Shown here piece after piece: positions 35,107 to 45,494 of a stretch of 64,000 bases of DNA. A program made the translations under genes and the position numbers. Numbering within the stretch: the first letter of the stretch is position 1; every line of letters begins with the position of its first letter. This DNA is from CAVRJC01 sp963721435 (lineage in GTDB: Bacteria > Actinomycetota > Acidimicrobiia > IMCC26256 > DASPTH01). The DNA is taken from assembly GCA_963721435.1 (NCBI GenBank), contig CAVRJC010000012.1:1054001-1118000 (forward strand), given 5' to 3'. The notes below the pieces were generated by a model, which was given only the letters and a program-made list of their open reading frames with translations, did not search any database and was not told where the DNA came from.

Positions 35107-36161
35107 GCCGCGAGCTTGGGCGCGCCGCGCTGAACCGCCGCTGAAGTCAGGCTGGCGGCTTCGTGCTGAACGGCCGGCGGCTTCGTGCCTGAACGGCCAG
35201 GCTCGTACTCGATCGACGCGCGACCATGGGAGTCGCGCACGGTGCGGGTCATGACGAGCGCGTCGCGCGTTTCACCCTTCAGGTAGGTGTTCCAGAACAC
35301 GGTCGTCGTCGTGTCGACGAGCGGTGCTTCGTCGCCGCGCGGCACTTCGAACGGCGCCGAGTGCAGTGACCCGTGCAACGTGATGAACCACTTCGGGCCC
35401 GCGAGCTTCGGGTACGCCTCGACACTGTTGTGGTAACCCTTGTCGGCGTCGCCCTGCACGAGGAGCACCGGTACGCGCCACCGCACGTACCGACCGTGCG
35501 GGTAGGGGCGGTACACGCCGGCCATCGAGATCGCCGCGGTCACACGCGGGTCGCGGCAGCACGTGTTCGAGATGAGGCCGTAGACCGTCATCCCTCCGAG
35601 TGACATCCCGACCGCCCCGATGTGTGCGGCGTCGATCCTCCCCGACAGCGGGCTCCGCGGGTCATGGCTCTGCTCCACGAGCTCGTCGATGACGAAGCTG
35701 ACGTCGCCGGCCTGGCGTTCGACCTCTTCGCCCTCGGGCTTGTCGTCGGGATCCTTCCGGGTCACCGGAAACGTGGGTGCGGCGACCACGTACCCCGCGG
35801 CGGTCCACGTGTCGAGCAGCGGGCGCAGGCTCCTCGGGTCGCCGTCGCGCCCGTGGACCACGACGATCAGGGGCAGCGGGGCCGCCGCACCGATGGGCAG
35901 GTGCACCGCGACCGGGAGCACGCGGCATGGCGAGGCCGGCGTGCTCGGGGTCTCTTCGGTCGATCGGGAGCCATCGACGAGTGTCTCGGTGAAACGAGCG
36001 GAGCCCGGCGTCGCGTCGGTGTCGGGCGTCGGGCCGTCGACGACGGGCCCCGAGCCCGGGCACGCGGGAGCGTCAGTGGCATTCGCCGCCGACAGGAGGC
36101 CGGTCGTCGCGCCGACTGCGAGCCCGATGACAGCGGCCGCGACGACGCCGCAGCGGAGCAC
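35040..36161 (-). CDS. Secreted/anchored alpha/beta hydrolase
   Basis: About 373 residues in the literal frame. An N-terminal hydrophobic segment (CGVVAAAVIGLAVGATTGLLSAA) is followed by a Thr/Pro-rich linker and a dienelactone-hydrolase/PET-hydrolase-like fold: LIVVVHGRDGDPRSL (oxyanion), GAVGMSLGGMTVYG (nucleophile Ser), LLVQGDADKG (acid) and GSLHSAPF (His). It should hydrolyse esters outside the membrane. The C-terminus runs through two copies of the dispersed repeat (GRSGTKP...) and, lacking a nearby stop, overlaps the next gene by 67 bases. One repeat copy has a missing C, so the true end may be ~35130. It starts 2 bases after the ppgK stop. Confidence 0.75.
   Translation of the reverse strand: MLRCGVVAAAVIGLAVGATTGLLSAANATDAPACPGSGPVVDGPTPDTDATPGSARFTETLVDGSRSTEETPSTPASPCRVLPVAVHLPIGAAAPLPLIVVVHGRDGDPRSLRPLLDTWTAAGYVVAAPTFPVTRKDPDDKPEGEEVERQAGDVSFVIDELVEQSHDPRSPLSGRIDAAHIGAVGMSLGGMTVYGLISNTCCRDPRVTAAISMAGVYRPYPHGRYVRWRVPVLLVQGDADKGYHNSVEAYPKLAGPKWFITLHGSLHSAPFEVPRGDEAPLVDTTTTVFWNTYLKGETRDALVMTRTVRDSHGRASIEYEPGRSGTKPPAVQHEAASLTSAAVQRGAPKLAAWIGTEGSRRRHSWSRRSRWRS
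35156..35196 (-). repeat. Dispersed repeat, two tandem copies at the end of the hydrolase gene
   Basis: CGGCTTCGTGCCTGAACGG at 35178-35196, preceded by a copy lacking one C at 35156-35173. Same family as 4138 in the opposite orientation, with A for G at one position. Confidence 0.8.
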
Positions 36162-36163
36162 GA

Positions 36164-36922
36164 TCAGTCGGCGTGACCCGCGGGCGACGACTGCGAGTGC
36201 GCGATGGCGGCCCCGACGATGCCCGCGTCGTTGAGCAGTTGCGCGGGAACGACCGGGGTCTCGTTGGAGAGGTGCGGGAGGAACTTGTCGGCCTTCTTGC
36301 TGATGCCGCCACCCACGATGAAGAGATCGGGCGCGAAGAGCGCGTGCAGCAGGTCGAAGTACTCGTCGAGTCGCTTGGCCCACTTCTTCCACGACAGGTT
36401 CTCGGCTTCGCGCACGCTCTCCGCGGCTCGCTGTTCGGCGTCCTTCCCGCGGACCTCGAGGTGACCGAGCTCGGTGTTGGACACCAGCACGCCGTCGACG
36501 AAGAGCGCGCTGCCGATGCCGGTGCCGAGCGTGATCATCATCACGACGCCACTCGAGCCGACACCGGCGCCGAACTCCATCTCCGCGATCCCCGCCGCGT
36601 CGGCGTCGTTGACCACGGTGACCGGTGCGCCGATCGCGCCGCCGAAGATCTCGGACGCGTCGGTACCGATCCAGGTCTTGTCGACGTTGGCGGCGGTCAT
36701 CGTGACGCCGCGCTTGACCACGGCGGGGAACGTCGCCCCGGTCGGGCCCTTCCAGTCGAAGAACGCGGCGAGCTCGCCGACCACCTCGGCCACGGCCTTG
36801 GGGGTCGCCGGACGGGGCGTGAGGATGCGGTGGCGATCGGCGAGGAGCTTGCCGGTCGTGGTGTCGACCGGCGCGCCCTTGATGCCGGTCCCGCCGATGT
36901 CGATGCCGAGCACGGTTGCCAT
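36164..36922 (-). CDS. ppgK: Polyphosphate glucokinase (ROK family)
   Basis: 252 residues. VLGIDIGGTGIKGAPVD is the phosphate-binding start. VVNDADAAGIAEMEFGAG and MMITLGTGIGSALFVDGVLVSNTELGHLEV are typical of actinobacterial PPGK, and FIVGGGISKKADKFLPHL is the C-terminal ROK block. It phosphorylates glucose with polyphosphate (and ATP) to glucose-6-phosphate, which the nearby pgi and zwf products use. The ATG at 36922 starts the family's MATVLGIDIGG. Divergent from the CAP-protein gene. Confidence 0.92.
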   Translation of the reverse strand: MATVLGIDIGGTGIKGAPVDTTTGKLLADRHRILTPRPATPKAVAEVVGELAAFFDWKGPTGATFPAVVKRGVTMTAANVDKTWIGTDASEIFGGAIGAPVTVVNDADAAGIAEMEFGAGVGSSGVVMMITLGTGIGSALFVDGVLVSNTELGHLEVRGKDAEQRAAESVREAENLSWKKWAKRLDEYFDLLHALFAPDLFIVGGGISKKADKFLPHLSNETPVVPAQLLNDAGIVGAAIAHSQSSPAGHAD

Positions 36923-37002
36923 GCAGGCATTCTCGCCCAGAATCGGCCGGGGTGGCACACGGGAACCCGATGCGAGTCGATCGACGGGTAGCGTGTCGAC
37001 AC

Positions 37003-37725
37003 ATGCCGCTCCGTTCGTCGCTTCGGCGCGCTGTTACCGTGCTCGGTGTCGGCCTGGTCGGGTTCTTCGGGATGGCCGCCATTGTCATCACGGTCCGCGG
37101 CGACGGCTCGACCGTGCAGGTTGCCGACGCGACCTCGGCGCGATCGTTCGCCACCGACGCCGAGATCGCGACGACCACCCCGGCCGACACCGAAACGCCC
37201 GCACCGACGGCACCGACGGCACCGACGGCCCCACCGACGGCTCCGATGACGACCGAGGCACCCGTGCCTCCCCCTGAGCCTGATCCCGCCCCGACACCTG
37301 CGCCACGTGCGGAGAACGCAGTTGCTCCGCAGCGGACCGCCGTCGTGGCGGCGCCTGCGGTGGCACCCGCATCCGCTCCCGTGGCCTCGTCCTGCCAGGC
37401 GCTCTCCGCCGGTGGGCTGATCGCCGCCCACCAGAGCGTGCATGCGTTCACCGTCGACGGCGGTCGCAGCGCTTCCGCTCAGGGGTTCGCACTGACGCTG
37501 TGCAATGCCCACGTTGAGGGCAACCTCTTTCATTCCGGCCAGGCGGCCGGCGAAAACCTCGCCTGGATCCAGTCGACAGGGGGCTGTCTGAACGACGGCA
37601 ACCTCGTCGTGCAGACATGGCTGGGTAGCCCGGCACACCGCGCCAACCTCGAGCAGTTCAGCGTCGTGGGCGCGGGTGTGGCGTGCGACGGGAGCAACGC
37701 GTACTTCGTCGCGCAGTACGGCTAG
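37003..37725 (+). CDS. Exported CAP/SCP-like domain protein
   Basis: 240 residues. A signal anchor (AVTVLGVGLVGFFGMAAIVITV) is followed by a long Thr/Pro/Ala linker with TAP repeats (~65-120). The C-terminal ~115 residues form a CAP domain: LSAGGLIAAHQSVHAFTVDG, HSGQAAGENLAWIQ, VQTWLGSPAHRANLEQFSVVGAGVACDGSNAYFVAQYG. The catalytic-looking His/Glu pair of classical CAP proteins is reduced. Probably a wall-associated secreted protein of unknown activity. It precedes pgi by 22 bases but has a different role. Confidence 0.78.
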   Translation: MPLRSSLRRAVTVLGVGLVGFFGMAAIVITVRGDGSTVQVADATSARSFATDAEIATTTPADTETPAPTAPTAPTAPPTAPMTTEAPVPPPEPDPAPTPAPRAENAVAPQRTAVVAAPAVAPASAPVASSCQALSAGGLIAAHQSVHAFTVDGGRSASAQGFALTLCNAHVEGNLFHSGQAAGENLAWIQSTGGCLNDGNLVVQTWLGSPAHRANLEQFSVVGAGVACDGSNAYFVAQYG

Positions 37726-37747
37726 TAGGAACGTACGCTCTCGGGCC

Positions 37748-39367
<1,620 letters not shown>

Positions 39368-39371
<4 letters not shown>

Positions 39372-40016
39372 CCGAATCGGATCCGTTCTTCGGTCGTGAC
39401 GCGCGCTATTTCAGGGAGGAGCAGTACATCGACAGCTCGAACCTCGCGCCACGGTGGTTGCTGCACGAGGAGTACAGCACCGCGTCAGTTCCCTGGTTCG
39501 AGTGGGTCGCGCTGCAGATCGAGTGGCCGCGCGGCGCGCGGGTGCTCGAGATGGGATGTGGGCCCGGACTGTTCTGGGAACGGGCCCACGCGATCCTTCC
39601 GCGCCTGCACGTGACCCTCACCGACCTGTCGCGCGGGCATGGTCGACGTGCGAACGCCCGGTGGCGTGTTCATCGCCGGGACCAACGGTCCCCGTCACCT
39701 CCGGGAGCTGATGAAGATTCGCACCGAGGTCTTCGGCGGTCGCGTCCACGGAGTCGCCGCGGCGATCTTCGGCCCCGACAACGGGCTCGCGATGCTGCGG
39801 GACCACTTCAGCAGCGTGGTGTGGGTCCCGTATCCCGATGAGCTCGCCTGCACGAACCCCGCCGACGTGCTCGGGTACCTCACGTCGTTCCCGCCCGCGC
39901 AGGGTGCCGGCCCCGACGAGCGACGTCAGTTGGAGGACGCGATCGATGCCGCGTTCGACGCGGGCGACGGCGTGTTCCGCGTCACCAAGGAATCCGGCGC
40001 CTTCGTTGCTGCCTAG
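39368..40016 (+). pseudogene. SAM-dependent methyltransferase, frameshifted and internally deleted
   Basis: Motif I is VLEMGCGPGLFWERA, then LHVTLTDLSRG, after which the frame shifts at ~39640 (one extra C in GGGCATGG). Restored, it reads GMVDV and then at once RTPGGVFIAGTNGPRHLRELM. Normal relatives have ~60-80 residues between the SxGMVD helix and the VLxPGG strand, including the catalytic-pocket motif. That core is missing, so the product (~215 residues) would not fold normally. Either a real deletion or a collapsed assembly. GTG start overlaps the pgi stop; its TAG overlaps the convergent VOC gene stop through CTAG. Confidence 0.65.
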
Positions 40017-40420
40017 CGTTCGATGACTTGGACGGCGACCCAGATCGGGAGCAGGTGCTTCACGTAGAACGCGTGCACCGTGACGCCGCCGGCCACGAGG
40101 TCTTCGTACTCCTTGATCTGCACGCGGTCGTCCTTCGCCTGCCACGTTTTCGCCTTCGCCAGTCGCTCGTCGATCTCGGCGCGGTCGTCGAACAGCAGCC
40201 CGAGGTGGTCGTAGCCCTTCGACTGCATGTACTTCGGCGACTCGGCGCACCGGATGAACTGGCCCTCGTCGACGCTGAGGAAGAAGCACTTCTGGTCGAG
40301 CAGCTCGATGTCGTGCCCGAACCACCCGAACATGTCGCCGTAGAACTCGTTGATGTCGTGGCGGCACTCGGCATCCAACGTGCCCGGCTCGAAGGTCAGT
40401 TCCATGTGGTTGACGCGCAT
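40013..40420 (-). CDS. Glyoxalase/VOC-family protein
   Basis: 135 residues. HMELTFEPGTLDAECRHDINEFYGDMFGWFGHDIELLDQKCFFLSVDEGQFIRCAESPKYMQSKGYDHLGLLFDD shows the beta-alpha-beta-beta-beta unit of the vicinal oxygen chelate fold, with His and Glu ligands at the expected strands, followed by a second half rich in charged helices. The enzyme class is broad (isomerase, dioxygenase, resistance protein) and the substrate cannot be inferred. Divergent from gnd; the gap between them holds an inverted pair of the dispersed repeat. Confidence 0.75.
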   Translation of the reverse strand: MRVNHMELTFEPGTLDAECRHDINEFYGDMFGWFGHDIELLDQKCFFLSVDEGQFIRCAESPKYMQSKGYDHLGLLFDDRAEIDERLAKAKTWQAKDDRVQIKEYEDLVAGGVTVHAFYVKHLLPIWVAVQVIER

Positions 40421-40429
40421 GACCCACTC

Positions 40430-40466
40430 CGTTCCTGTGCGAGAAGCCGACTCCGTGTCCGAACGG
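40430..40466. repeat. Inverted pair of dispersed-repeat copies upstream of gnd
   Basis: A weak forward copy (CCGTTC...GAAGCCG, 40430-40449) meets a reverse copy CCGACTCCGTGTCCGAACGG (40447-40466, 18 of 20 matching). The outer ends CCGTTC/GAACGG are complementary and can fold. It lies in the divergent VOC-gnd gap. Confidence 0.6.
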
Positions 40467-40554
40467 GACACGGGAGCGCAGGCCGTCGGCGCCTCGGCCG
40501 CACCTGGCAAGCTGGGGCCGACGACTGCGGCAATTCGATGACAGGAGCAGGACG

Positions 40555-41592
40555 ATGCAACTCGGCATGATCGGACTCGGCCGGATGGGGGCGAACCTCG
40601 TCAGGCGCCTCATGCGCGACGGCCACGAATGCGTCGGGTACGACGTCAGCGCAGACGTCGTGGCGTCGCTGGCGAAGGAAGGTGCCACCGGTGCGTCGTC
40701 GGTCGAGGATTTCGTCAGCAAGCTCTCGAAGCCGCGGGCGGTCTGGATCATGGTGCCGGCGGCGTTCGTCGACGGCGAGATCGCCGAGCTGGAGAAGTAC
40801 CTCGAGGCCGGCGACATCATCATCGACGGCGGGAACTCCTACTACCGCGACGACGTCGACCGTGCGGCGCGCCTGAAGCCGAAGGGCATCCACTACGTCG
40901 ACTGCGGCACGAGCGGCGGCGTCTTCGGGCTCGAGCGCGGGTTCTGCCTCATGATCGGCGGCGAGCACGACGTGGTTGCGCACCTCGATCCGATCTTCAG
41001 GACGATCGCGCCCGGGGTCGGCACCGCCGAGCGCACACCGGCGCGCACCGGCGACCCGACGACGGCGGAGCACGGCTATCTGCACTGCGGCCCGAACGGC
41101 GCGGGTCACTTCGTGAAGATGGTGCACAACGGCATCGAGTACGGGATCATGGCCGCGTACGCGGAAGGGTTGAACGTGCTGGCCAATGCCGACGTCGGCA
41201 CCCACGAGCAGACCCATGACGCGGAGACCACGCCGTTGCGCGACCCGCAGTACTACCAGTATGACCTCAACCTCCCCGACGTGGCCGAGGTGTGGCGGCG
41301 CGGCAGCGTCGTCGCATCGTGGTTGCTCGACCTCACCGCGGACGCGTTGGCCCAGAGCCCCGACCTCTCGGGCTTCGAGGGCCGGGTCTCCGACTCGGGT
41401 GAAGGACGCTGGACGGTGCACGCGGCGGTCGACGAAGGCGTGCCCGTCGACGTGTTGAGCGCGGCGTTGTTCGCGCGCTTCTCGTCGCGCGGCAATGCCG
41501 ACTTCGCCGACAGGATCCTCAGCGCGATGCGCAAGGAGTTCGGCGGGCACGACGAGAAGCCAGCTGCCGGTTCAGGCACGGAGCCGGCGTGA
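40555..41592 (+). CDS. gnd: 6-phosphogluconate dehydrogenase, decarboxylating (short NAD-type)
   Basis: 345 residues. The start MQLGMIGLGRMGANLVRRLMRDGHECVGYD binds the nucleotide; an acidic/neutral residue after the second strand suggests NAD+ preference. IIDGGNSYYRDD, DCGTSGGVFGLERGFCLMIGG and GHFVKMVHNGIEYGIMAAYAEG (Lys/His/Asn of the active site) are all present. It oxidises 6-phosphogluconate to ribulose-5-phosphate. The last residues GSGTEPA come from a copy of the dispersed repeat. Stop and zwf start overlap (TGATG). Confidence 0.93.
   Translation: MQLGMIGLGRMGANLVRRLMRDGHECVGYDVSADVVASLAKEGATGASSVEDFVSKLSKPRAVWIMVPAAFVDGEIAELEKYLEAGDIIIDGGNSYYRDDVDRAARLKPKGIHYVDCGTSGGVFGLERGFCLMIGGEHDVVAHLDPIFRTIAPGVGTAERTPARTGDPTTAEHGYLHCGPNGAGHFVKMVHNGIEYGIMAAYAEGLNVLANADVGTHEQTHDAETTPLRDPQYYQYDLNLPDVAEVWRRGSVVASWLLDLTADALAQSPDLSGFEGRVSDSGEGRWTVHAAVDEGVPVDVLSAALFARFSSRGNADFADRILSAMRKEFGGHDEKPAAGSGTEPA
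41567..41586 (+). repeat. Dispersed repeat at the gnd-zwf junction
   Basis: CCGGTTCAGGCACGGAGCCG forms the last codons of gnd (GSGTEPA) and ends 5 bases before the zwf ATG. Confidence 0.85.
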
Positions 41593-42996
41593 TGGCTGCC
41601 AAGAACGAAATGTCCGACGCGTTCGTGTTCTTCGGCATGTCCGGGGACCTTGCGAGGAAGAAGATCTTCCCCGCGCTCTACTCGATGGTGAAGAAGGGCG
41701 ACCTGACGATCCCGCGTGATCGGCGTCGCGTCGTCGACGTGGACGGTCGAAGACCTGCGCAAGCGCGCGCACGACAGCATCACCGAGTACGGGGGCGGCA
41801 TCGACGACCAGGCCGCGTTCGAGAAGCTGACCGGCCTGCTGTCCTACGTCGACGGTGACTACACCAACGCCGACACGTTCAAGGAGCTCAAGCAGACGCT
41901 GGGCAACGCGCAGCGCCCGATCCACTACCTCGCGATCCCTCCGAGCCTGTTCGAGACCGTGACCGAGGGCCTTGGTGCGTCCGGCTGTGCCGAGAACGCG
42001 CGCGTGATCATCGAGAAGCCGTTCGGCCGTGACCTCGAGTCGGCCAAGGAGCTCAACCGCGTGCTCCACTCCGTGTTCCCTGAGCAGAACATCTTCCGCA
42101 TCGACCACTACCTGGGCAAGGAAGCCACCCAGAACATCATCTACTTCCGCTTCGCGAACTCGTTCCTCGAGCCGATCTGGAACCGCAACTACATCCGCCA
42201 GGTGCAGATCACGATGGCGGAGGACTTCGGCGTGCAGGGTCGCGGTCGCTTCTACGAGGAAGTCGGCGCGTTGCGCGACGTGATCCAGAACCACCTGTTC
42301 CAGACCGTCGCCCTGCTCGCGATGGAGCCGCCGGTCGGTCCCGGCGCCGAGCAACTGCGTGACGCCAAGGAGAAGGTGTTCAGCGCGATGGAGACGCTGC
42401 GGCCGTCCGACATCGTGCGCGGGCAGTTCGAGGGCTACCGCGACGAGCCGGGCGTCGCACCCGACTCCGACGTCGAGACGTTCGCGGCGGTGCGGTTGCA
42501 CATCGACTCGTGGCGTTGGAACGGGGTGCCGTTCTACGTGCGCGCGGGGAAGGAGATGCCGGTGGAGTGCACCGAGGTGCGGGTGGAGTTCCACCGTCCT
42601 CCCCAACGCGTGTTCTCGGAGTACGAGAAGATGCCCCACGACACCAACTACATGCGCTTCCAGTTCAACCCCAAGATCGCGATCGCGATGGGGGTGCGCG
42701 CGAAAGCAGCGGGCGACGGCTTCATGGGCGAAGAGGTCGAGCTGTTCTTCTGCGACGACCACCTCGGCGAGGAGCCTCCTTACGAGCGGCTGCTCGGCGA
42801 CGCGATGGAGGGTGAGTCGCTCCTCTTCGCTCGCGAAGACGGAGTCGAGGCTGCATGGCGGGTCGTGGATCGCGTGCTCAGGGAGCACAAGCCGGCGATC
42901 CCGTACCCGAAGCACACGTGGGGACCGGCGGGCGAGGACGACCTGATCAAGGACCCGGACAAGTGGCACAACCCGACGCCCGACCTCAATTGCTGA
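41592..42996 (+). CDS. zwf: Glucose-6-phosphate dehydrogenase (frameshifted)
   Basis: 467 residues after removing one extra base at ~41716 (TIP/VIGVASSTWTVEDLRK). FVFFGMSGDLARKKIFPALY binds NADP; VIIEKPFGRD, RIDHYLGKEATQNI (catalytic RIDHYLGKE) and FANSFLEPIWNRNYI are diagnostic. It makes 6-phosphogluconolactone and NADPH. ATG 41592 overlaps the gnd stop. The break falls in the first 45 codons of an enzyme whose remainder is perfectly conserved, again pointing to sequence error. Confidence 0.93.
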
Positions 42997-43006
42997 CCGC
43001 CCTGTT

Positions 43007-43025
43007 CGTTCGGGCACGGAGCCGG
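43007..43025 (+). repeat. Dispersed repeat between zwf and ridA
   Basis: CGTTCGGGCACGGAGCCGG occupies the 31-base gap between the zwf stop and the ridA ATG. Confidence 0.85.
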
Positions 43026-43027
43026 CA

Positions 43028-43411
43028 ATGAGCGTGCGCCCGGTGCCCACGCCCTCGGCCCCGCCGGTCGCGGGGCCCTACTCGCCCGCGGTCCGCGCCG
43101 GCGATTGGATCGTGCTCTCCGGGCAGCTGGGGCTCGGCGCCGACGGCGCGTTGGTGACCGGGGGTACCGAGGCGGAGGCGCGCCAGGCCCTCGCGAACGT
43201 CGCCGCCGTGCTCGGCGACTGCGGCGCCGCGTGGGCCGACGTCGCCAAGGTCGCGATCTTCCTCAGCGACCTCAGTGAGTTCCCGAGCGTGAACGCGTTG
43301 TACCAGGAAGCGCTGGGCTCGCACCGTCCGGCGCGCACGACGGTTGCGGTCGCGGGGTTACCCGCGGGCGCGAGCATCGAGATCGAGTGTTGGGTGTACC
43401 TCCCGGAGTAA
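43028..43411 (+). CDS. RidA/YjgF-family protein
   Basis: 127 residues. VAGPYSPAVRAGDWIVLSGQLGL, the ARQALANVAAVLGDCGAAWADVAKVAIFLSD helix-strand and RPARTTVAVAGLPAGASIEIECWVYLPE are typical; the Arg that binds the substrate carboxylate is in RPARTTV and the acid in IEIECW. RidA proteins hydrolyse reactive enamine/imine intermediates. It begins 31 bases after zwf, with one copy of the dispersed repeat filling the gap. A second, more diverged member is at 50696. Confidence 0.87.
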   Translation: MSVRPVPTPSAPPVAGPYSPAVRAGDWIVLSGQLGLGADGALVTGGTEAEARQALANVAAVLGDCGAAWADVAKVAIFLSDLSEFPSVNALYQEALGSHRPARTTVAVAGLPAGASIEIECWVYLPE

Positions 43412-43473
43412 CGACTGGCGGGTCTGCGAGACGAATCATCATGAGGAAGTTCTGGCGAAAGAAGGTTGACGCG

Positions 43474-43869
43474 ATGCCGCGTGAGATCGAGAAGACCGAA
43501 GCGGAGTGGAAGTCGGAGTTGTCGCCCGAGCAGTACGAGGTGCTGCGGCAGGCCGGCACGGAGCGCGCGTTCACGGGCAAGTACTGGGACTGCCACGACG
43601 ACGGCGTCTACCGGTGCGCCGGGTGCGGCGCCGAGCTGTTCGATGCGAGCACCAAGTTCGAGTCGGGCACCGGCTGGCCGAGCTTCACCGAGCCGATGGT
43701 GGCGGATGCCGTCGACGTGATCACGGATCGCAGCCATGGCATGGTGCGCACCGAGGTGGTGTGCCGGAAGTGCGGTGGGCACATCGGCCACGTTTTCGAC
43801 GACGGCCCGGGCCCCAACGGCCTTCGCTACTGCATGAACTCCTGCTCGCTGGAGCTCGATCCCAGGTAA
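43474..43869 (+). CDS. msrB: Peptide methionine (R)-S-oxide reductase
   Basis: 131 residues from the ATG preceded by AAGAAGG; ATG 43441 would add a short basic lead. Structural Zn cysteines CAGC and CRKC, the substrate loop ESGTGWPSFTEP, HIGHVFDDGPGPNGLRYCMNSCSLEL with the catalytic Cys in RYC. It reduces methionine-R-sulfoxide in proteins with thioredoxin. Convergent with the phosphodiester-glycosidase gene; a strong hairpin lies between. Confidence 0.92.
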   Translation: MPREIEKTEAEWKSELSPEQYEVLRQAGTERAFTGKYWDCHDDGVYRCAGCGAELFDASTKFESGTGWPSFTEPMVADAVDVITDRSHGMVRTEVVCRKCGGHIGHVFDDGPGPNGLRYCMNSCSLELDPR

Positions 43870-43880
43870 GGGATCTCGCC

Positions 43881-43917
43881 CGACGCTCCCGGTTACTTCT
43901 TGGTGCCGGGAGCGTCG
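43881..43917. terminator. 12-bp inverted repeat whose loop begins at a stop codon
   Basis: CGACGCTCCCGG (43881-43892) pairs perfectly with CCGGGAGCGTCG (43906-43917) across a 13-base loop. It lies between convergent msrB and the glycosidase-like gene, and its right arm is the last codons of the latter. No strong T-run is seen, so rho-independent termination is likely but not certain. Confidence 0.6.
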
Positions 43918-45311
43918 ACGATCTTGGGGTCGGCGAGGAAGGCGAAGAAGTCGCGCTCGCCGGGCGAGAAGTAGCGGTCGCCGCTGCGCGACATGCTGTC
44001 GAGCAGCTTCTGGCCGATGGTGGCCGACGACGGGTTGGCGATGTCCTCGGGGACGTACGTGAACGCGCTGACCCAGTCGGTGTTGATGTCGAGCTCCATC
44101 GCCCGCACCGCGCCCGCGTTCTGCAGGGTTTTGGCGAGGGAGAGCACCGACAGGGCGGGGCCACCGGCGTAGATCAATGCCCCGTTCGCGTCCACGCCGA
44201 CACCCGAGCGCCACACCAGCGCCTTGTTGCCGAGCGTCGCGCCGAACACGCTGGTGTCGTCCTCACGCGCGGCGGGGTTCACGACGTGGTTGTCGACCAG
44301 GAGCTCGAGGTTCTGGCGTACGGCCTGGATGTCAGGCCCCATCACGTAGTCGCGGCCCCAGACGCCCACGCCCGCGCTGCCGTCCTTCTTGATCACGAAC
44401 GACGCGGCATTGGCGACGAGCGGCTTGATCTCGGTGCCGTCGAGCCAAGCGCCCCCCCGCGCGGAGTCCATCTTGAAGCCGGAGTTGAACGCGGCGATCG
44501 ACATCGGGCGCAGGTTGGCGGGGATCTGCGAGTTCCAGGGGTTCGGCCCGCCGCCGGGCTCGTTGAGACCGACGACGTAGGAAGCGCGGAGCAACTTGGT
44601 GTCGAGCCACATGAGACCCGTGTAGAACGAGGTGTTCACCGAGTTCGGACGGACGTAGGTGGTGTAGACCGCGGGGTAGCCCCCGACGGTGCGACCCGTC
44701 GGCTGCCACACGCCTTCGTTCTGCTCGACCACCGCGGCCGGGGTGGGCACGCGGTTCGTGGGCGGCGGGAGGCGCTGCACGAGCGACGGCGTCGTCGCGA
44801 TGCCCGGCACGCCGACGTACGAGGGGATGATGGGCGCGGTGTCGCCCTTGACGCCGGCGATCTTGATCTCGCCGGGCGTGCCACCCTCGGGCGGCGGGTT
44901 GTTGGTGTACCACCACCGCTCGATCGTGTTCACGATGCCGTTGCCGCCGTGGTCGCGGACCCACTCGACGGTGCGGATGCCGAGCGAGTCGGTGCCGGGT
45001 GCCTGCAGCGCGTGCACGTACGAGATCCCGACCGGGATCATCACGATGACGATGACGATCGCGATGCTGCGCCAGATCCAGGGTGAGCGCTTGCGCGTGG
45101 GCCGCGACGCGGCGACGATCTCGGCCCGTGTGCGCGTGGGCTCCGGGTCGCCTTCGGGCTCGAGGACCGCAGTGGAGCCAGTGGGCTTGACCACCACCGA
45201 TCCGCCGGCGTCGCTCGGCGCGCGACGCGGCACGCGAGCAGGCCCGTACTCGTCGGGGAGTTGGTACTGCTGCCCGTTTCCCTCACCGGGGCGGGGCGCA
45301 CGGTCGGACAA
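43893..45311 (-). CDS. Membrane-anchored phosphodiester glycosidase-like (NAGPA/DUF2233) protein
   Basis: 472 residues. A TTG start at 45311 is chosen because GGAGGAA stands just upstream. A cytoplasmic Pro-rich tail (~90 residues) leads to one membrane helix (IAIVIVIVMIPVGISYVHAL), then an outer domain. The C-terminal ~240 residues resemble the NAGPA family: MSIAAFNSGFKMDSARGGAWLDG, ASFVIKKDGSAGVGVWGRD, ALIYAGGPALSVLSLAKTLQNAGAVRAMELDIN. Such domains cleave sugar-phosphodiester bonds or process wall polymers in bacteria. Function in this organism is inferred from the fold only. Confidence 0.78.
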   Translation of the reverse strand: MSDRAPRPGEGNGQQYQLPDEYGPARVPRRAPSDAGGSVVVKPTGSTAVLEPEGDPEPTRTRAEIVAASRPTRKRSPWIWRSIAIVIVIVMIPVGISYVHALQAPGTDSLGIRTVEWVRDHGGNGIVNTIERWWYTNNPPPEGGTPGEIKIAGVKGDTAPIIPSYVGVPGIATTPSLVQRLPPPTNRVPTPAAVVEQNEGVWQPTGRTVGGYPAVYTTYVRPNSVNTSFYTGLMWLDTKLLRASYVVGLNEPGGGPNPWNSQIPANLRPMSIAAFNSGFKMDSARGGAWLDGTEIKPLVANAASFVIKKDGSAGVGVWGRDYVMGPDIQAVRQNLELLVDNHVVNPAAREDDTSVFGATLGNKALVWRSGVGVDANGALIYAGGPALSVLSLAKTLQNAGAVRAMELDINTDWVSAFTYVPEDIANPSSATIGQKLLDSMSRSGDRYFSPGERDFFAFLADPKIVDAPGTKK

Positions 45312-45494
45312 TGTTCCTCCGGTTTGGCCGACGCACCCACCGGCGGTGGCGGCATTCCAATCTAGTGTGCCGGACAAATCCCTGACACGTCGCGCGGCGG
45401 CCGGCACCCGACCGGGTCAGAGGTAGGGCTCCCCGGGGTCGCGGGGGCGGATGACGTTTGCGGGCTCCGCCGACGCGGTCGCGCGGTCGAGGCC

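Noticed and set aside
37195..37260. ACCGACGGC tandem repeat in the CAP-protein gene
   Set aside because: Ordinary low-complexity Thr/Ala/Pro linker of a secreted protein.
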